From Scytonema sp. RU_4_4 (GTDB taxonomy: Bacteria; Cyanobacteriota; Cyanobacteriia; Cyanobacteriales; Nostocaceae): a stretch of DNA of 43,542 nt. Positions 25,610 through 33,557 of this stretch are shown in pieces; position 1 is the first letter of the stretch; each line of letters begins with the position of its first letter. The stretch covers positions 1-43,542 of the forward strand of contig JAAUSC010000039.1 in NCBI GenBank assembly GCA_012031965.1, read 5' to 3'. The position numbers were made by a program, and so were the translations under genes. The notes under the pieces were generated by a model, which had not been told where the DNA came from, ran no database searches, and saw only the letters and a program-made list of their open reading frames with translations.

Positions 25610-26032
25610 ATGTCTTGGAACTCTATTGAATTAGCGCCAGTGTCTACTTACAATGTCATCTATCAAATAGTGCGTCAGATTCCCAAGGGGAAAGTAGCAA
25701 CCTATGGACAGGTAGCAGATTTAGCAAACTTGTATGGGAAAGCGCGTCTGGTAGGTTATGCTCTCTACCGTATGGATATAAGCTTATCCGACGTCCCGTG
25801 GTATCGAGTTATTAATGCCAAAGGCGAGATATCCCAATCTCCTTCACGATACGGAGCAGATAATTTGCAGCGATCGCTCCTCGAGCAAGAAGGGATAAAA
25901 TTTAACCCAGAAGGAAAAATTAACTTGCAAGAATATCTGTGGCGACCCTCCTTAAATTTAGATGACTCAGGAGAAGTGTTGAAAACCGCAATCATAAACC
26001 CAGGCAATACGAGTAGCGATAGCCTAACATAG
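25610..26032 (+). CDS. Alkyltransferase-like (ATL) DNA repair protein
   Basis: A 140-residue protein with the DNA-binding domain of O6-methylguanine-DNA methyltransferase: VYQI-type helix, PKGKVATYGQVADLA (25-39) and GKARLVGYAL (43-52). The alkyl-acceptor motif PCHRV is replaced by PWYRV (63-67), with Trp64 where Cys would be. ATL proteins of this type bind O6-alkylguanine without repairing it and hand the lesion to nucleotide excision repair. uvrC is ~2 kb away in this window, though not in the same operon. The C-terminal ~25 residues extend past the domain. The gene is 27 bp upstream of rlmN and probably cotranscribed with it. Confidence 0.88.
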   Translation: MSWNSIELAPVSTYNVIYQIVRQIPKGKVATYGQVADLANLYGKARLVGYALYRMDISLSDVPWYRVINAKGEISQSPSRYGADNLQRSLLEQEGIKFNPEGKINLQEYLWRPSLNLDDSGEVLKTAIINPGNTSSDSLT

Positions 26033-26059
26033 AGATTCAAGGCGAATTTTTTAACTACC

Positions 26060-27157
26060 ATGTCTGCTAAGTCTGTCCCTGTACTCCCTTCCCCCAAAAC
26101 TAGTGGTATTACACAACAACCGAACTTCTCTATTCCACCGCTTGTCGGAGCAAGTTTAGAGGAGATAACCGCTTGGGTACATGATCAGGGACAACCAGCT
26201 TACAGAGGAAAGCAACTACACGAATGGATTTATCAAAAAGGAGTGCGATCGCTCTCGGATATTTCTGTCTTTCCTAAACAATGGCGTGCTGAAGTTGCAG
26301 AAATTCCTATTGGACGCTCAAACATACACTACCGCTCTGTCGCCCCAGATGGGACTGTCAAATATCTTTTGCAACTTGCAGACAATCAAATTATTGAATG
26401 TGTCGGTATCCCCGCAGAAAAGCGCCTGACAGTTTGCGTTTCAACTCAAGTGGGTTGTCCTATGGCGTGTGATTTCTGCGCTACTGGTAAGGAAGGTTAT
26501 AAGCGCAATTTGGCACGTCATGAAATCGTTGATCAGGTGTTGACAGTTCAAGAAGATTTTCAGCAGCGGGTGAGCCATGTGGTATTTATGGGTATGGGTG
26601 AACCGTTGTTGAATACAGCTCATGTTATAGGAGCTATCAAATCTTTAAATCAAGATGTGGGTATTGGACAGCGTAACCTGACTGTCTCTACTGTTGGAAT
26701 ACGCGATCGCATTCGCCAGTTTGCTCAACACCAGTTGCAAGTCACTCTTGCTGTGAGTCTTCATGCTCCCAACCAAGCACTAAGAGAACAACTCATTCCT
26801 AGTGCTCGTTCCTATCCTATAGAAGATTTGCTGACTGAATGTCGGGAGTATGTGAAAATCACTGGACGCCGTGTGAGTTTTGAATACGTTCTTCTTGCTG
26901 GCGTGAACGATTTGCCAGAACATGCATTGGAATTAGCACGACATCTGCGAGGATTCCAGAGTCATGTTAATTTGATTCCATACAATCCCATCACAGAAGC
27001 AGACTACAAACGCCCCAACCAAAATCGAATTCAAGCTTTTGTTAAAGTCCTCAAGCAGCAACAAATTGCGGTTAGTGTTCGCTACTCCCGTGGTTTAGAA
27101 GCTGATGCTGCTTGTGGACAATTGCGAGTCAAAAAAGTTCCGAGTTCAGAGCCCTGA
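26060..27157 (+). CDS. rlmN: 23S rRNA (adenine2503-C2)-methyltransferase RlmN
   Basis: A 365-residue radical-SAM enzyme that methylates C2 of A2503 in 23S rRNA and A37 of some tRNAs. The [4Fe-4S] motif CPMACDFC is at about residues 131-138, preceded by VCVSTQVG. The methyl-carrier Cys is in [11 protein letters not shown] near the C-terminus. Other family marks are [27 protein letters not shown] and NLIPYNP. The N-terminal helical domain ([15 protein letters not shown]) is complete. About 20 residues precede the usual start. The stop is followed by a heptamer array and the MITE-like element at 27235-27335. Confidence 0.95.
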   Translation: MSAKSVPVLPSPKTSGITQQPNFSIPPLVGASLEEITAWVHDQGQPAYRGKQLHEWIYQKGVRSLSDISVFPKQWRAEVAEIPIGRSNIHYRSVAPDGTVKYLLQLADNQIIECVGIPAEKRLTVCVSTQVGCPMACDFCATGKEGYKRNLARHEIVDQVLTVQEDFQQRVSHVVFMGMGEPLLNTAHVIGAIKSLNQDVGIGQRNLTVSTVGIRDRIRQFAQHQLQVTLAVSLHAPNQALREQLIPSARSYPIEDLLTECREYVKITGRRVSFEYVLLAGVNDLPEHALELARHLRGFQSHVNLIPYNPITEADYKRPNQNRIQAFVKVLKQQQIAVSVRYSRGLEADAACGQLRVKKVPSSEP

Positions 27158-27193
27158 GTTATTTCTGTTCAGGACTCAAAACTCGGTACTCAA

Positions 27194-27221
27194 CAGTTAT
27201 CAGTTATCAGTTATCAGTTAT
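27194..27221. repeat. Four CAGTTAT heptamers
   Basis: Four exact head-to-tail copies, followed by a partial fifth. The same unit recurs at 43295-43318, and its complement occurs on the far side of the MITE at about 27336-27350 (ATAACTGATAACTG). Confidence 0.9.
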
Positions 27222-27234
27222 CAGTAAATAACTC

Positions 27235-27335
27235 AGGACTTAGGCAAATAAACCCGGTTTCTACCAAAAATCGCCTGTTTTGCAACCAAATACAAATGAA
27301 GAAACCGGGTTTCTAGCAGATGGTGCGTAAGTCCT
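27235..27335. mobile_element. MITE-like 101-bp palindromic element
   Basis: Terminal inverted repeats AGGACTTA (27235-27242) and TAAGTCCT (27328-27335) enclose a perfect internal 13-bp pair AAACCCGGTTTCT / AGAAACCGGGTTT (27250-27262 and 27300-27312). It has no coding capacity. CAGTTAT-type heptamers on both sides complement each other, extending the palindrome. The ends resemble the short AGGACTTAC-type termini common in cyanobacterial MITEs. Confidence 0.7.
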
Positions 27336-27576
27336 ATAACTGATAACTGGTTGAAGCTTTTGATAACTGTGTACTGTGTACTGATTTAACACTCAACTCA
27401 CATTGTGCATAAATACCTGGGGCATAAGCTTCAATCACTTTGCCTGTACGTGTACAACTAATCATTAAATAGTCACATCTTGGGCATTGTGTTCGAGTTA
27501 GCTGACTATCTGATAAATAGTGCCTTTCACCTTCACTACCACAGTTTGGGCAGCGAATTTTTTGTACTATCTGCAT
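27334..27576 (-). CDS. Small zinc-ribbon protein (often labelled PriA-like)
   Basis: An 80-residue protein with two CxxC pairs, CPNCGSEG (9-16) and CPRCDYLM (31-38), forming a probable zinc ribbon, then CTRTGKVIEAYAPGIYA. Proteins like this are conserved in cyanobacteria and are often labelled replication restart helicase PriA, but no helicase domain exists, so that name is unsupported. The last ~20 residues (CELSVKSVHSTQLSKASTSYQL) run into the repeat DNA next to the MITE and touch its terminal repeat; they look like a repeat-derived extension. The DNA- or RNA-binding role is unknown. Confidence 0.75.
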   Translation of the reverse strand: MQIVQKIRCPNCGSEGERHYLSDSQLTRTQCPRCDYLMISCTRTGKVIEAYAPGIYAQCELSVKSVHSTQLSKASTSYQL

Positions 27577-28121
27577 TTTTAAACCCTTATACTTCGTGTT
27601 TTTTGAAAAAACGTAAATTAAACCTGTAAATCTTCTAGATTTACGAAATTCAACAGACGATAAATTATATCGTCTAAATTAACACAAAATTAGCTGTTAT
27701 TTTTTATTTGTATTTTCTAATTATCTTTGTTTTTAAGGTAAATGTTATCCAACTGTGGATATAGAAATCATCTCAAACCATTCAAATTTCATTATGAATT
27801 TCATGATCCCAATTAATAAGGCGTTGAAACTCACGTTTTTCTCGTCATATCAACTTTATCTTTCTTAACTACGAGATGTGCAAGTTTTTTGGAAGCGGTA
27901 TTTGCAGTAAACAGTTAAAAACTCCAGAATAGTCGAATAATACCAATCATCACCTGATATCGTGAGCAAAAATTTCCGAAAAAATTCCAATTATGGAGAT
28001 TAACGCGATTACTTATGTTTGCTAATCTGGTTTTTAGTAATGGGTAATGAGTAACGGGTTTTTCCCAATTTTCAATTACCCACCATTTTTGTTCAAAAAA
28101 CAGTATTGAGTAATACCAATT
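27577..28121. other. AT-rich intergenic region between the zinc-ribbon gene and uvrC
   Basis: About 545 bp. Near 28037-28090 there is GGGTAATGAGTAACGGG facing CAATTACCCACC, a weak inverted pair close to the uvrC stop. I see no gene, RNA or strong terminator. A plus-strand open frame entering from 28106 is antisense to uvrC and not credible. Confidence 0.5.
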
Positions 28122-29999
28122 TCAAGAAGGATGAAAATAATCGTAAATTTCTTGAGCCAAGTGAGGACCAATACCCGGAACTTCAGCAATCTGTGCAGGT
28201 GTTGCTTGTCGAATATAATCAACTGAGCGAAAATGCCCTAAAAGCTGCTTTTGTCGATGGTGTCCCAAACCAGGAATTTCATCTAAACGCGATCGCTTCA
28301 ATTTATCACTACGCTGCTGTCGATGAAAACTCACGGCGAACCGATGCGCCTCATCTCGTAAGCGCCGCAACAGTTGTACTCCGGGTTGTTCTGCGTCAGT
28401 TTCCAGTGGTTGGGACTCTCCTGGTAAAAAGATTTCTTCTCGCTGTTTTGCCAAACTGACGACTCGCAAATCTTCCAATAAATTCATTTCTTGTAAGACT
28501 GCAACGACAGATGACAACTGACCTTTACCGCCATCTATCATGATAAGGTCAGGCCAATCAGAATTTCCCATTCGAGGTAGTTGTGGATCTTCGGTATACT
28601 TGCGAAAGCGACGCTGGATGACTTCAGCAAGACTAGCAAAATCGTCTGAGTGTCCCGTTGTCACTGTGGGATTCTTGATTTTGTAATGGCGATAGTGCTG
28701 CTTGGCGGCTAAACCGTCAATAAACACGACTTGGGAAGCAACCGCATTTGAACCCTGAATATGAGAAATGTCGTAACCCTCGATTCGGTGAGGTATATCA
28801 GGTAAATCGAGAATGGCGGCTAAATCTTGGATTGCTTCTTGGTTGCGTTCGCCCAATTTTTGCGTTCTTTGCAATTCATATTGAGCATTTCGCTCCACCA
28901 TCTCAATCAATTCTGCCTTGACTTGTCGCTGTGGATTTAAAATCGTGACTTTTCGTCCCTTGCGCTCTGTTAAGACATCCGCTAACATCTCCCCATCAGG
29001 TAATTCGTGTTGTACCAAAATTTCTGTGGGAATTTCTACCGAGTCAGCACTTTGATAATGCTCCTCCAACACTCTTTGCAAGATAGCACCTGGTTCAGCG
29101 TGAGCATCCGCGACAAAAGCTAAGCGTCCCACTAATTGCCCAGCGCGAATCTGGAATAATTGAATGCAGGCGAGTTGTTCATCACAAAAGAGTGCAATCG
29201 CATCGCGAGAAACTGTATCATCTGGTAGGGATACCTTTTGGTCAGCGCTCAGCGACTTTAACCCAGCAATTTGATCGCGAATCCGTGCTGCTGACTCAAA
29301 GTTCAACGCCTCGGCTGCTTTTTGCATTTGCTCAGTTAAGGTATCGATGAGTTCTTGACTTCGACCTTGGAAAACCATCGCCACTTTTTGCACAGTTTTG
29401 CGGTATTCTTCCGCTGAAATCAGCAACTGACAGACACCCGGACAACGTCCTAAATCATAATTCAAGCAAGGACGGTCTTTGAATAATGGCTGAGGACGTT
29501 GTCGCAAAGGGAAAATACGTTTGCACAAGCGCAATATCTCCCGCAGGAGGCGAGAATCGGTATAAGGTCCGTAGAATTTATCTTTTTGTTTACCTATTTG
29601 GCGTTTGCGAGTGATAAAAATACGCGGATAATCTTCTGACCACGTAATGCAAACGTAAGGATATTTTTTATCATCCTTGAGTAATACGTTGAAATAGGGT
29701 AGGTGCTGCTTAATAAGGTTGGCTTCTAGCGCCAAAGCCTCGGCTTCGGTATCGGTGACAATGAATTCAATTTCTGTCACCTGTTTAACCATTGTCGCGA
29801 TACGTTCGCTCAGTCTTTGTGAGTCTCGGAAATAAGAACGAACACGCGCACGTAACTTCCGCGATTTCCCTATATAGATGATGCGATCGCTTCCATCTCG
29901 CATCAAATAAACTCCAGGTTCTAGCGGGATTTCTTGTAGTCGGCGCTCCAGGCGTTCAGGTTCTTTGACGAGTGGTACTGTTTGAGCAAATGTTGTCAC
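28122..29999 (-). CDS. uvrC: Excinuclease ABC subunit C
   Basis: A 625-residue UvrC, which makes both incisions during nucleotide excision repair. The N-terminal GIY-YIG nuclease domain starts [20 protein letters not shown] (about 25-44), with [14 protein letters not shown] after it. The Cys-rich segment [13 protein letters not shown] lies near 178-190, the UvrB-binding UVR motif at about 205-240 ([20 protein letters not shown]), the RNase H-like domain with [12 protein letters not shown], and the C-terminal tandem helix-hairpin-helix ([27 protein letters not shown]). The start is GTG at 29997-29999. The ATL gene at 25610 may act in the same pathway. Confidence 0.96.
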   Translation of the reverse strand: MTTFAQTVPLVKEPERLERRLQEIPLEPGVYLMRDGSDRIIYIGKSRKLRARVRSYFRDSQRLSERIATMVKQVTEIEFIVTDTEAEALALEANLIKQHLPYFNVLLKDDKKYPYVCITWSEDYPRIFITRKRQIGKQKDKFYGPYTDSRLLREILRLCKRIFPLRQRPQPLFKDRPCLNYDLGRCPGVCQLLISAEEYRKTVQKVAMVFQGRSQELIDTLTEQMQKAAEALNFESAARIRDQIAGLKSLSADQKVSLPDDTVSRDAIALFCDEQLACIQLFQIRAGQLVGRLAFVADAHAEPGAILQRVLEEHYQSADSVEIPTEILVQHELPDGEMLADVLTERKGRKVTILNPQRQVKAELIEMVERNAQYELQRTQKLGERNQEAIQDLAAILDLPDIPHRIEGYDISHIQGSNAVASQVVFIDGLAAKQHYRHYKIKNPTVTTGHSDDFASLAEVIQRRFRKYTEDPQLPRMGNSDWPDLIMIDGGKGQLSSVVAVLQEMNLLEDLRVVSLAKQREEIFLPGESQPLETDAEQPGVQLLRRLRDEAHRFAVSFHRQQRSDKLKRSRLDEIPGLGHHRQKQLLGHFRSVDYIRQATPAQIAEVPGIGPHLAQEIYDYFHPS

Positions 30000-30659
30000 A
30001 ACCAGTTTTTGGTAATTCTACAAATTTACCTATATCTATTTTAAGTGAACTACCTACACTTATTTTTCTAAATTTCATATTTTTTCCATAGCTAATAACA
30101 GACTTTAGTTATTTCGTTTTTAGTCAATAGTTAATTTATAGTAATTACCACACCTTTTCTGAGGTATTTATCTACACCGTCAATCAGAGTTATTGGAATC
30201 TCATTTATTTTTCTACACTTCTTTCATCGCAAATTCACTTTTCCTATTTACAAAAGATACTTATTTATAGAGAATTAGAATATTTATGAATGACTGGCAA
30301 GAAATACCTAAAAGACTTTTTTTCATAATTTAAACATGAAAAAATAGGAGAAATAACGGGTTTCTATTCTTCAAATTATTAGTTATCATCCTGATGTATA
30401 GCAATCCTAAATCCCTCGTCAAGGGAGAATCCTAAAAGTGTAAATTTATTTTATTTTGTAGTGCGGCATCTTGCCCGCTTCGGTAATAAAGTAAGGAGCA
30501 AGATGCTCCCACTACCATCTTTTTTACATACCTTGGAATGCTCCCTCGTAAAAGGCGAGAAACCCGGTATTTTTGAGATACCGGGTTTCTGGAGATTCAC
30601 AATTTTGACAAATCAAATAGGATTGCTATATTCATTCAAATTATGACTGAAAATCAATA
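30000..30659. repeat. AT-rich gap with dispersed repeats and a hairpin
   Basis: AT-rich to about 30400. Then comes GTGCGGCATCTTGCCCGCTT facing AGCAAGATGCTCCCACTAC (about 30462-30520), a known style of cyanobacterial dispersed repeat, followed by the hairpin at 30558-30590. A 61-codon frame across 30461-30646 is a product of these repeats. The uvrC promoter must lie at the left. Confidence 0.6.
30558..30590. repeat. Perfect 13-bp hairpin AGAAACCCGGTAT
   Basis: Arms 30558-30570 and 30578-30590 are exact reverse complements with loop TTTTGAG. The CCGGGTTTCT half is shared with the MITE-like element near 27303-27313, so both belong to one dispersed palindrome family. Confidence 0.75.
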
Positions 30660-30839
30660 ATGAATACACAAGAATTTGAATCTCAGTATCGTAACGCTAT
30701 AGATGAAACTTTAAATGAACTACAAACAACTATCTTGCTATTAGAGCAAATACAAAACACAATATTCCGACTTAGCAATTCTCTACAAAACTTGAGTCAG
30801 AGTGTTGAGGAGTACATTAATACACAAAATTTAGAATAA
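30660..30839 (+). CDS. Small 59-residue hypothetical protein
   Basis: An ATG-to-TAA frame encoding a Gln/Leu/Asn-rich, probably fully helical protein (NELQTTILLLEQIQNTIFRL, then LSQSVEEYINTQNLE) with heptad-like spacing of hydrophobic residues, suggesting a short coiled coil. Similar small helical proteins are common in filamentous cyanobacteria, but I cannot name a family. The short frame ATG-ACT-GAA-AAT-CAA-TAA just upstream overlaps its ATG (TAATG), which hints at translational coupling. It converges with the response-regulator gene 21 bp away. Codon use resembles the neighbouring genes. Confidence 0.5.
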   Translation: MNTQEFESQYRNAIDETLNELQTTILLLEQIQNTIFRLSNSLQNLSQSVEEYINTQNLE

Positions 30840-30860
30840 ATGTCTGCTTAAGACGAGAGT

Positions 30861-31283
30861 TTACATGTGAATACTAGTTAACTCTTCTTCGATTGCCATG
30901 ATAAGAGCTGTAAGATTGACAGGTTTAACAAAGTAGCGACGAGCGCCTAATCTCAAGGCTTTTTCTTGATCTGATTTGAACGCAAAGGCTGAAACTATAA
31001 TAACAGGTATCTTTGAAAACTCTGGGTTCTGCTGAAGTTGTTCTAGCAGTTGATAACCATCAATATCTGGTAACTTTAGATCTAGTAATATTAATTCTGG
31101 TTGGAACTCATCTATAGTTGAAAAAAAATGAGAAGCTTGTGCTAAGCTTTGAACACGGTATTTACAGTAACTAAGATAATCACTCAGTAACATTCTATTG
31201 ATATCATTGTCTTCAATGAGCAAAATTCGTTTAGCTTGTTGTGAAGATACTTTTTTTTCTAAATTCAGTAATTTTGCTGCCAT
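30861..31283 (-). CDS. Single-domain response regulator (receiver only)
   Basis: A 140-residue CheY-like protein. The acidic pocket is in ILLIEDNDINR, the phosphoacceptor Asp in LILLDLKLPDIDG (about residue 68), the Thr/Ser switch in IIVSAFAF and the conserved Lys in YFVKPVN. There is no output domain, so it should act by protein interaction or in a phosphorelay. The DNDINRMLL and GYQLLEQL wording resembles receivers associated with hybrid sensor kinases. About 17 residues precede the domain. No histidine kinase gene lies nearby, and the partner is unknown. Confidence 0.9.
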   Translation of the reverse strand: MAAKLLNLEKKVSSQQAKRILLIEDNDINRMLLSDYLSYCKYRVQSLAQASHFFSTIDEFQPELILLDLKLPDIDGYQLLEQLQQNPEFSKIPVIIVSAFAFKSDQEKALRLGARRYFVKPVNLTALIMAIEEELTSIHM

Positions 31284-31592
31284 TTCTATCTAAAATTTTA
31301 GCTCGAAATTTAACGATGATTGTTAGCTTCTAGAAGAAATCATTAGATTTGTTTTGAAAATTATTAAGAGACTATGAAGTCTAATAGTTTTTACTTAGAA
31401 ATCAATGTAAAGTCAATATATACTAATAATATTAGCTCATAGAATAAGCTTTATCAAATTTTAAACTTTGCTTGAATATAACTTTGAATATTTGCGGTTG
31501 AATTCCAAATTGTAAGAATCTACTACAGTCCGATTATTTGAACGCAACTCCGTATGATACGTAGTTTGAAAGCAAGATTCTCCTAAAGACAA
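31284..31592. other. AT-rich intergenic region
   Basis: Between the response-regulator start and the DUF4912 terminator. No credible frame or RNA seen; the response-regulator promoter should lie here. Confidence 0.45.
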
Positions 31593-31625
31593 AACCTCCG
31601 CCACAGCTGTATTGTGACGGAGGTT
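31593..31625 (-). terminator. Rho-independent terminator of the DUF4912 gene
   Basis: On the minus strand AACCTCCGTCACA pairs with TGTGGCGGAGGTT (arms 31613-31625 and 31593-31605, one G-T wobble, 7-nt loop) followed by TTTTGTCTTT. It lies 41 bp after the stop of the DUF4912 gene. Confidence 0.85.
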
Positions 31626-31665
31626 AATGAGGCTCATCCAAAATAAGAAATTCAAAATTGTAAAA

Positions 31666-32904
31666 TCAAGAGAGCCATTCTAAAACAGCTTCTTCCTTAG
31701 TATTGGTATTCCGAGATGGTGTCTCACGATTAAACTTCATGTGAATTGACCGTGTTTGTTCACCATCAGCAGCAACAGCCATAATTGGATAGTCAATCAA
31801 ACCATCCTGGAAGGACATCTGGAAGCGGAAGGTACCGTCTGGATTCAGCTTAATTGGACGACCGCCAATTGTGACAGTCGCATCCGGTTCGGTTGCGCCG
31901 TAAACAATCAACTCAGCATCAGCAATTAACCAGAACTGGCGTGGACGCATGGGTACCGCAGAAGCAGAGAAACCAACACCTGACATACCAACGCCAGACA
32001 TGGTTAAACCAGATACCGTTGGAACAGCCCACATACCAACACCAGAGGGGAAGACGTAGGAACTGATGGCTTGTTCTGGAGTAACGGAACCAGGAACATG
32101 CTGCATGGAACCGAATAGAGAACCAGCCACGCGCATTGCTTCGGCGGATTCTGCCATACCAAAGATTTGGTCGTAGATGGCGTTACCAGCAGCAGCTGCT
32201 GCGACTTTCTTGGCGGGAGGAACCAGTTCGTAAACGGTTTTGTCACGCAAATCTTCATCAAAGTTCACGGTGATGAAGACATCTTCAATCCAGTCGGAAG
32301 GATAGACAGGAGGAACGTGGACGGGTGCAGAACGAGCTAGTACTAACCAGCGACCATCAACGCAACGGTAACCGATGTCGATGACATAATCGCGATCGCT
32401 CACCGGAACTGGCAAATACCATTCCCGTGCAAGCTCATCACTAGGATATTCTTGAATGCTATGGGGACTTTGGTACTCTAAATTTATGTCGGTGACATCA
32501 TAAATACGCAGTGCCAGCTGTTGTCCTCCAAGACGGCGCAGCTCTTCTTTGTGTTCGTTGGAAACATCCCAGTAAGTATAAGCCCACTGTGGATCGCGGG
32601 GCATGAGAACAATACGGCTTTCCCCGTAGCCTCCAGGGAGATCTGCTAGTCCTTCATCAACATCAGCGAGAGTACCGCCAGTACGATCGACTTGACCTAA
32701 CTCAAATTTTGCTGCTTCCACGGTTTCCTGTGCCTCCATTGAACGAGATTGGCTGAGAGAAACTTTACTGCGCTGAGCTTCTTGAACAGATGCCAGCAGT
32801 TGCGATTTACGCATTCGGCTGTAACGAGAGACGCCATATTCGCTAGCTACTTTGCGTAGTTGGCGCAATGTCATCTCTTCTAAGGGTGGGCGTTCTTTTG
32901 CCAT
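31666..32904 (-). CDS. DUF4912 protein with N-terminal Rho-N/SAP-like domain
   Basis: A 412-residue protein. Residues ~8-45 (LEEMTLRQLRKVASEYGVSR, then YSRMRKSQLLASV) look like a Rho N-terminal/SAP-type helical nucleic-acid-binding motif. The DUF4912 domain follows at ~95-230 (RIVLMPRDPQWAYTYWDVS, LALRIYDVTDI, YVIDIGYRCVDGRWLVLARS). A Gly/Met/Ser-rich stretch with repeated SGVGMSGVGF leads to a C-terminal beta domain (AELIVYGATEPDATVTIGG). The family is widespread in cyanobacteria but has no established function. GGAGG lies 9 nt before the ATG at 32902-32904. A strong terminator follows, so the gene is monocistronic. Confidence 0.88.
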   Translation of the reverse strand: MAKERPPLEEMTLRQLRKVASEYGVSRYSRMRKSQLLASVQEAQRSKVSLSQSRSMEAQETVEAAKFELGQVDRTGGTLADVDEGLADLPGGYGESRIVLMPRDPQWAYTYWDVSNEHKEELRRLGGQQLALRIYDVTDINLEYQSPHSIQEYPSDELAREWYLPVPVSDRDYVIDIGYRCVDGRWLVLARSAPVHVPPVYPSDWIEDVFITVNFDEDLRDKTVYELVPPAKKVAAAAAGNAIYDQIFGMAESAEAMRVAGSLFGSMQHVPGSVTPEQAISSYVFPSGVGMWAVPTVSGLTMSGVGMSGVGFSASAVPMRPRQFWLIADAELIVYGATEPDATVTIGGRPIKLNPDGTFRFQMSFQDGLIDYPIMAVAADGEQTRSIHMKFNRETPSRNTNTKEEAVLEWLS

Positions 32905-33557
32905 GATTTTGGCCTCCAGTAGTTTGAAAGGTTCGTGATGTCCCCTGGTTAATGAAGTGGCTGATAAATAGCCATAGACCCCAGATAAACTTCTTTTTAT
33001 TTCTGACTCCTGGTTTTGCCGAGTTTGTTATGTTTTTAGTGTGTTTTTAAAGCGAGTTACTCCCTTTCAATTCCCTGTCATGCCAAAATCAGCATTTTTT
33101 ATAGGGGAGCAGAGGAGTCTTTTGTTAATAAATATTAACTAATAATCCTCCGTTGGGATCAAGGGGTTTCCAGACACATTTTTGAGCTTTTCACGTATTT
33201 ATCAGCTCTTTGGGGATCATCAAGTTATGATTTTATGACATTGTAGCTTGTTGGGAGCAAGTCTTGCAGATGACAGACAGTGAAATTGTCAATTTTTGAT
33301 GACAAAGCTCTTTTCGACTACGGCAAGTCAGTTCCCTTAACTCAAAACCAAAATCCACAAAGGAAGTACGAGGAGTCACAAGAGTGTAGATATGATGATA
33401 TTTACAATACTGCTGGCAATTCAAAAGCTCTCGCAGCACCCCAACCAGTAAAGACCACGACCCAAAAAGCATAGAAATTACTGAGGTACAAACTGAAATG
33501 TTCAAGTTCTATTCTCAGCTTGACCATGTTGCAATCTCTCATTATTCATTTTTTTAT
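32905..33557. other. Intergenic region between ftn2 and the DUF4912 gene
   Basis: About 650 bp without a supported gene. Two overlapping open frames (33233-33505 minus and 33280-33474 plus) start at doubtful codons and show no conserved pattern. The promoter of the DUF4912 gene and the 3' end of the ftn2 transcript should be here. Confidence 0.5.

Noticed and set aside
27334-27576. PriA helicase
   Set aside because: Only a zinc ribbon of 80 residues is present; no helicase motif exists, so the common label would be misleading.
28106-28459. Plus-strand gene antisense to uvrC
   Set aside because: It lies wholly over the conserved helix-hairpin-helix end of uvrC and shows no pattern of its own.
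33233-33505. Small genes in the ftn2-DUF4912 gap
   Set aside because: Two frames on opposite strands cover each other, start at weak positions and look non-coding.
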